Shown here piece after piece: positions 5,726 through 9,677 of a stretch of DNA of 9,677 nt. Below the pieces are notes generated by a model. The model worked only from the letters and a program-made list of their open reading frames with translations. It was not told the DNA's origin and searched no databases. The stretch lies in NCBI GenBank assembly GCA_964511385.1, contig CAZEFE010000020.1, positions 1-9,677 of the forward strand, written 5' to 3'. Source of the stretch: CAILHX01 sp964511385. Lineage in GTDB: Bacteria > Pseudomonadota > Gammaproteobacteria > Burkholderiales > Methylophilaceae. Within the stretch, counting starts at the first letter, position 1; each line of letters begins with the position of its first letter. The translations under genes were made by a program, and so were the position numbers.

Positions 5726-6975
5726 TCTTTTACCGCTTCTCTGATGACCTCCCCAGCCCGCTCTTCCCGATCAAACCCGACCAGGCTGCGATAGGTCCTC
5801 GACACCAATTCCGCCAGCCGTTCATAGGATCGTTGTTCGGCAATCAATCTCGCACCTTCACGGGCCATGGCCTGACGTTTTTCGGCCGACAGCCGCAACA
5901 ACTCCACCACCGCCCGCGCGAAAACTTCCGCCGTATAGGGCACACAGCGGCCGGCGCCGCTCGCCTCGACGATGGCCTGCTGGTCCGGGTTGTCGTTGCA
6001 TACCACCGGCACGCCAAGGGCCAGATATTCCGGCACCTTGGTGGGCGAACCGACATCCAGCAGCGGGCCACGCGGTATGGGGGACAACCCCACCTCCGCC
6101 GCGCGCACGTAGCGCCAGCCCTCGCGCATGGGCAGCCAGCCGGTCCAGACGACATGCTCCGCCACCCCCGCCCGGCGCGCCTGCTCCTGCAGCCATGCAC
6201 GATGCACGTCGTCATGGGTGTCGCCCGCCAGCACCAGCAGCGCTGCCGGCTCCTCGCGGCGCACGCGGGCCAGCATGTCGAACAGCACCTCAATGCGGCG
6301 CGGCCTATCCAGCGTGCCCAGATAGACCAACACCCGCCGGCCGGCCAGACGCGGGTCGTCGGCGGGCGCAACCGGCTCTGCCTCGATGGCCTCCAGGTCC
6401 ACACCCATGGGCACGGGGGTCATCTTCTCCGCCGGAATGCCGCGCGCGACCATGTCCGCCTTCATGCGCTCGGACTGGACGAAGACATGATCGGCGCGCG
6501 GCAGCACCAGCCGGTAGAGCAAGAAGCGCCCAACCCGCCCGCGCACCCAGGGAAAGAGGAATTTCATCAGCCCTGCCGACAGTCCACGCTCCCGCGCCAG
6601 GGCGATCTGCCCTTCCGGCATGGGGTAGGACATCCAGTAGTAAAAGGGCAGCCCGTGGCGCCGCGCCGTCCACAGGGCCAGCGCGGCGGGCAGGGGCAGG
6701 TCGCGCACCTGGATGGCGTCGTAGCGAGCCGGGTCCAGCCGGCGCAGCGCCCGCCAATAATGCAGGAAGGTCCTGACATGCTTCTTCGCCTGTCCGCCCG
6801 AGATATCGGCGAGGATCGCCTCGCCGCCGCCCCATGGCTGCTCCGCCTCGCCCGGCGTGCGGCCGGCCACCAGGTCGGAATGGATGCCCAGCCGGGGCAG
6901 GTACTTGCCGAACAGCACCGCCACGTCGGCGCGGAAGGTGGGCCAGGTTTCGGCGGTGATGAAGAACAGGCGCAT
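5722..6975 (-). CDS. GT4-family glycosyltransferase (GT-B fold), first of two
   Basis: The 417-residue product begins MRLFFITAETWPTFRADVAV, a first Rossmann strand typical of GT-B enzymes. It continues with FVQSERMKADMV (165-176), PVPMGVDLEAIE (187-198) and VYLGTLDRPRRIE (217-229), which starts the donor-binding domain. SPTKVPEYLALGVPVVCND (310-328) is the EPS-type variant of the GT4 donor-site motif, with Glu316 corresponding to its second acidic residue. The enzyme should add a sugar to the lipid-linked repeat unit on the cytoplasmic side of the membrane. ATG 6975 lies four bases after the flippase stop with no clear ribosome binding site, so translational coupling is likely. The gene is GC-rich like the flippase and polymerase genes, so these three appear to form one original block. 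The donor sugar cannot be predicted. Confidence 0.9.
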   Translation of the reverse strand: MRLFFITAETWPTFRADVAVLFGKYLPRLGIHSDLVAGRTPGEAEQPWGGGEAILADISGGQAKKHVRTFLHYWRALRRLDPARYDAIQVRDLPLPAALALWTARRHGLPFYYWMSYPMPEGQIALARERGLSAGLMKFLFPWVRGRVGRFLLYRLVLPRADHVFVQSERMKADMVARGIPAEKMTPVPMGVDLEAIEAEPVAPADDPRLAGRRVLVYLGTLDRPRRIEVLFDMLARVRREEPAALLVLAGDTHDDVHRAWLQEQARRAGVAEHVVWTGWLPMREGWRYVRAAEVGLSPIPRGPLLDVGSPTKVPEYLALGVPVVCNDNPDQQAIVEASGAGRCVPYTAEVFARAVVELLRLSAEKRQAMAREGARLIAEQRSYERLAELVSRTYRSLVGFDREERAGEVIREAVKE

Positions 6976-6979
6976 GATG

Positions 6980-8497
6980 TCAGGCAGGAAATACTTCGCG
7001 GCCGAGCAGGCGGTTCATGCGCTGCCGCTCGTTGGATGCAAAGGGACCCAGCAGCCAGGCGGCACTAAGGAAAGCACTGCCGGAAGCCAGAGCAAGGCCG
7101 CCGAGTTCCAGCCACGGATTGGACAGGGACGGCACCAGCATCGCCGCCAGGGCGCCGGCCAGCGCCGCCAGGGCGAGCCGGGCCAGACTGGGGAGATCGG
7201 CGTGGTAGCCGGTGGATTTCAAGCCCAATACCGCCGTGAGGGCAAACAGCAGATGCCCGACACCCAAGCCGGCCACGCCCGCCCAGGGCCCCGAGTCCAT
7301 GGAAAGCAGCCAGAGCATGAGCGGCAGGGTGAGTAGCCCCATGGCCGCACCCAGGGTGCACAAGCCCGCCCGTCCGGTGGTGACGGCCACGGTCTCCAGG
7401 AGCTGGCGCTGGCTGAAGGGGATGAGGGCCAACATGAAGCCGAAGAAGAGCAGGCCCGTCTGCGGGAACTTGCCGCCGGAAAGCAGCTTGATGAGAGTCT
7501 CTCCCCCCGCGAAGGCGAAGGCCACCACCGGCATCAGCACGAAGAGGCTCAGCTTGCCGGCGAGATTGGCGTTGCGCGTCAGTTCCGCCATGCCGCCGCC
7601 GCCGACGTAGCTCGCCACCAGCTTGGGCCGCACCAGGCTGAAGAGCAGCGTGGCGGGCAGATAGCGGGCGGCCTGCTCGTACAGGCTGCGCAGGAAGCCG
7701 AACACCGCCGCCGCCTCCGCCCCGGCGAAGCGCGCGAGCAGCAGCAGGAAGACCTGCGGGCCGTAGGCCAGGGTGAGGAGATGCCCGCCATACATGGGCA
7801 GGGCCACGCGCCAGACGGCGCGGGCAGGGGGAGCCTGCCAACCGGTGTCCTGCGCCGGCAGGCGGCGCAGGTGCCGGGCAAGGCCGGCGAGGGCTACCAC
7901 CGCAGCGAGGAGGCTGGCCATGAGTTCGACGGCGAGTACCGTGCTCAACGACGCCTCGCCCGAGGCAGCCAGGCCGGCGATGCAGAGAATGAAGAGGATC
8001 TGGCGCGCGACGAGGCTCAGGCGCACCGTGTCCTGACACAGCAGCGGGCCGAGCAACCCTTCGCGCAGGAAGCGGCCCGTGCCTTCGGCGAAGAGGAGCG
8101 CCGCCCAGGCGAGCGCCGCTCCGGCCGGCACGGCAAGGCCCAGCCGCGGCAGCAGCCGGTCGAAAGTCAGTCCCGCCAGCACGGCGAGCGCGCCCAGCAC
8201 CGCCGCCTGCCAGCAGGCGAGCCGCCAGGCGAGTGCCCGGGTGAGGTCGGGCCTGGCGTGCAGCCGCACCTCCGGCAGAAAGCGCGCCGCCGCCCAGGGC
8301 AGGCCCAGCCCACCCAGGGCGAAGGCCAGCTCCGCCGCGGCGACGAGGCTGACATAGGCGCCGTATTCCGCCACCGGCAGCAGCCGCACCAGCCACAGCA
8401 GGATGACGAAAGTGAGTAGGCCCGAGACGGCCTTGCCGGAGAGAAAGTGCCAGGCGCCGCGGCGCAGGGCGGCGGCGGAATAGGGGTGGGCGCTCAT
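6980..8497 (-). CDS. Wzx-type polysaccharide flippase (MOP superfamily membrane protein)
   Basis: The 505-residue polytopic membrane protein has roughly 12-14 hydrophobic segments. It opens with an RRGAWHFLSGKAVSGLLTFV stretch at residues 12-31, followed by LLWLVRLLPVAEYGAYVSLV. The order of an amphipathic N-terminus, GxxxxxLLxFxxxxxLxRLLxxxEYGxY, is characteristic of Wzx/RfbX-like members of the MOP exporter superfamily. It would move undecaprenyl-linked repeat units from the inner to the outer face of the cytoplasmic membrane. A longer open frame reaches 8758, but its first 87 codons give a non-hydrophobic, Arg/Gly-rich shadow inside the polymerase gene. ATG 8497 is chosen because it overlaps the polymerase stop as ATGA and gives a normal family N-terminus. 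Its C-terminus ends four bases before the GT4 gene. Confidence 0.88.
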   Translation of the reverse strand: MSAHPYSAAALRRGAWHFLSGKAVSGLLTFVILLWLVRLLPVAEYGAYVSLVAAAELAFALGGLGLPWAAARFLPEVRLHARPDLTRALAWRLACWQAAVLGALAVLAGLTFDRLLPRLGLAVPAGAALAWAALLFAEGTGRFLREGLLGPLLCQDTVRLSLVARQILFILCIAGLAASGEASLSTVLAVELMASLLAAVVALAGLARHLRRLPAQDTGWQAPPARAVWRVALPMYGGHLLTLAYGPQVFLLLLARFAGAEAAAVFGFLRSLYEQAARYLPATLLFSLVRPKLVASYVGGGGMAELTRNANLAGKLSLFVLMPVVAFAFAGGETLIKLLSGGKFPQTGLLFFGFMLALIPFSQRQLLETVAVTTGRAGLCTLGAAMGLLTLPLMLWLLSMDSGPWAGVAGLGVGHLLFALTAVLGLKSTGYHADLPSLARLALAALAGALAAMLVPSLSNPWLELGGLALASGSAFLSAAWLLGPFASNERQRMNRLLGREVFPA

Positions 8498-9677
8498 GTG
8501 GCTGGACGTCCTACACGCCGCGCCAGCCAGGCGAGATACCCCAGCAGGCCGTAGAAGACGATCTGGAAGGGCAGGCCCTCCAGCAGCGCAACGCGGTAGA
8601 TGAGATAGAAGGCGAACAGCGGCAGCGCGGCCTGGATGGCCGCCGCGTCGGCCCGCATCCAGGCTTCCGTGGCGCGTTTGCGCACCCGGCCGGCCGCGCG
8701 CCAGGCCAGCACCAACATGGCCAGGAACAGCCCAGTGCCGACGAGGCCTTGCTCCCACAACAGTGTGGAGGCGGCGGTGAGCCCGATGCCGTAGCCGGGA
8801 TAGCGGCGCGCCACGTGCCCGCCGGTGGGATCGTGGGCGCTGCCCAGGCCATGGCCGAACACCGCCCCGGCTGGGTCGCGCAGGCCCTGCCGCTGGGCCC
8901 AGAAGGTGAGCACGGTGGTGCGGTTGAGGGCGTAGCCGCCGTAGCCCTTCTCATAGACGTTGTAGCTCAGGGTCTCGGCCACCTGGGCTTCCAGCGTCTT
9001 CTTGGTGATCGAGAGGTAGGCATAGCCTGCCGCCACGGTGAGCAGCGCGCCCACGACCAGGCCGGCCAGGGCCACATGGGGGCGCGCCAGCAGTTCGCGA
9101 CGGTAGAGGGTGAGGAAGGCCAGCGGCAGCAGCACGACCACCACCTTCGTCTCGCCGAGGAACAGCGGGGTCAGGATCAGGGGCAGGAGCCAGACGAGCC
9201 GGCCTTTCGGCAACGTGCCCTGACGCAGCCGCGCCAAAAGGAACAGCAGCACGATGATGAGGAAGGTGGCCATCTCGGCGTTGGCGCTGCCGCTCGTCAT
9301 GTTGGCGCCGAAGGTGCCCGCCACCACGTCGATGGGCACCAGGCCCGGATAGGCGTACTGGAAGCCCTCGCGGATGGGCACGAGCCGGACGAGCTCATAC
9401 ACGGCCCAAGGCAGTTGCACGAGAGCCACGATGAGGAAGAACTTGCGCCAGCGGGCGATGTCCTTCTCGCCCACCGGCAGCCAGGCCAAGGCGAAGAGCA
9501 GGCCGATGACCTGGAAATAGCGCTTGAAGCCGCTCAGGATTTCGTAGGCGTTGTCGAAGTGCGCCAAACCGTTGAGGATGGCGTAAAGGAAAAAGGCCAG
9601 GGCGGCCCAGACGAAGGCGGTGGTGTCGCGTGTGCACGCGCGAACGGTGGCAGCCCTGAAAAAGGCAACGCCCATGA
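8494..9677 (-). CDS. O-antigen polymerase/ligase-like membrane protein (partial at right edge)
   Basis: At least 393 residues with about nine to ten membrane segments are present. From the first methionine in the window, a segment GSANAEMATFLIIVLLFLL lies near 129-147, FLGETKVVVVLLPLAF near 172-187, and a large extracytoplasmic loop runs from about 222 to 297. The loop contains VFGHGLGSAHDP, the glycine-rich motif typical of Wzy/WaaL proteins, followed by TLLWEQGLVGTGLF. Such proteins join undecaprenyl-linked repeat units in the periplasm (Wzy) or ligate chains to an acceptor (WaaL); sequence alone does not separate the two. The methionine at 9675 is only two bases from the window end, has no visible ribosome binding site and lacks the usual initial membrane segments, so the true start is probably outside the window. 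The stop overlaps the flippase start as ATGA. Confidence 0.85.
   Translation of the reverse strand, partial: MGVAFFRAATVRACTRDTTAFVWAALAFFLYAILNGLAHFDNAYEILSGFKRYFQVIGLLFALAWLPVGEKDIARWRKFFLIVALVQLPWAVYELVRLVPIREGFQYAYPGLVPIDVVAGTFGANMTSGSANAEMATFLIIVLLFLLARLRQGTLPKGRLVWLLPLILTPLFLGETKVVVVLLPLAFLTLYRRELLARPHVALAGLVVGALLTVAAGYAYLSITKKTLEAQVAETLSYNVYEKGYGGYALNRTTVLTFWAQRQGLRDPAGAVFGHGLGSAHDPTGGHVARRYPGYGIGLTAASTLLWEQGLVGTGLFLAMLVLAWRAAGRVRKRATEAWMRADAAAIQAALPLFAFYLIYRVALLEGLPFQIVFYGLLGYLAWLARRVGRPAT

Noticed and set aside
5713..7068. A 451-codon open frame on the plus strand opposite the first glycosyltransferase
   Set aside because: It is low-complexity His/Arg/Gln/Pro-rich sequence with no recognisable motif, and a complete GT4 gene occupies the opposite strand.
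8498..8758. N-terminal extension of the flippase by 87 codons
   Set aside because: It lies wholly within the polymerase gene, has a non-membrane shadow-frame composition, and the ATGA-overlap start gives the normal family N-terminus.

Overview
The window is a gene-dense, GC-rich stretch in which every supportable gene lies on the minus strand, so transcription runs from the right edge to the left. It is part of a bacterial surface- or exopolysaccharide locus. The high GC content, tight gene packing (two ATGA stop/start overlaps with neighbouring genes, a 4-base gap and a 26-base overlap) and the pairing of asparagine-synthase-like and heparinase-like genes with Wzy/Wzx/GT4 genes suggest a proteobacterium, perhaps a betaproteobacterium. 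That taxonomic guess is inference only.

In transcription order the layout is: an O-antigen polymerase/ligase-like membrane protein that runs off the right edge (8494-9677); a Wzx-type flippase (6980-8497); a GT4 glycosyltransferase (5722-6975); a 28-codon open frame starting in an ATGA overlap (5639-5725); a CapK/PaaK-like adenylate-forming ligase (4250-5623); a second GT4 glycosyltransferase (3187-4275); the 3' stub of an asparagine-synthase-like amidotransferase gene (2980-3186); a secreted heparinase II/III-family polysaccharide lyase (1043-2983); a SAM-dependent methyltransferase broken by a frameshift in a run of seven G (217-902); and the start of a second heparinase II/III-family gene that leaves the left edge (1-191).

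Together these fit a Wzx/Wzy-type pathway. GT4 enzymes build a lipid-linked repeat unit in the cytoplasm, the flippase exports it and the polymerase joins or ligates units. The lyase(s) may trim the polymer or release trapped chains, which would imply uronic acid residues. The ligase-like protein, methyltransferase and lost amidotransferase are candidate decorating functions. No initiating glycosyl-phosphate transferase, chain-length regulator or outer-membrane export gene is visible.

The locus looks mosaic and partly decayed. Base composition drops sharply over the ligase gene and the methyltransferase (for example about 48% GC at 4321-4380 by hand count, against about 83% at 8281-8340). One gene has been cut down to its last codons, which still carry the ribosome binding site of the next gene, and another is frameshifted in a homopolymer. 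I saw no rRNA, tRNA, CRISPR array, insertion sequence or convincing terminator, and no gene-free stretch longer than 300 bases.
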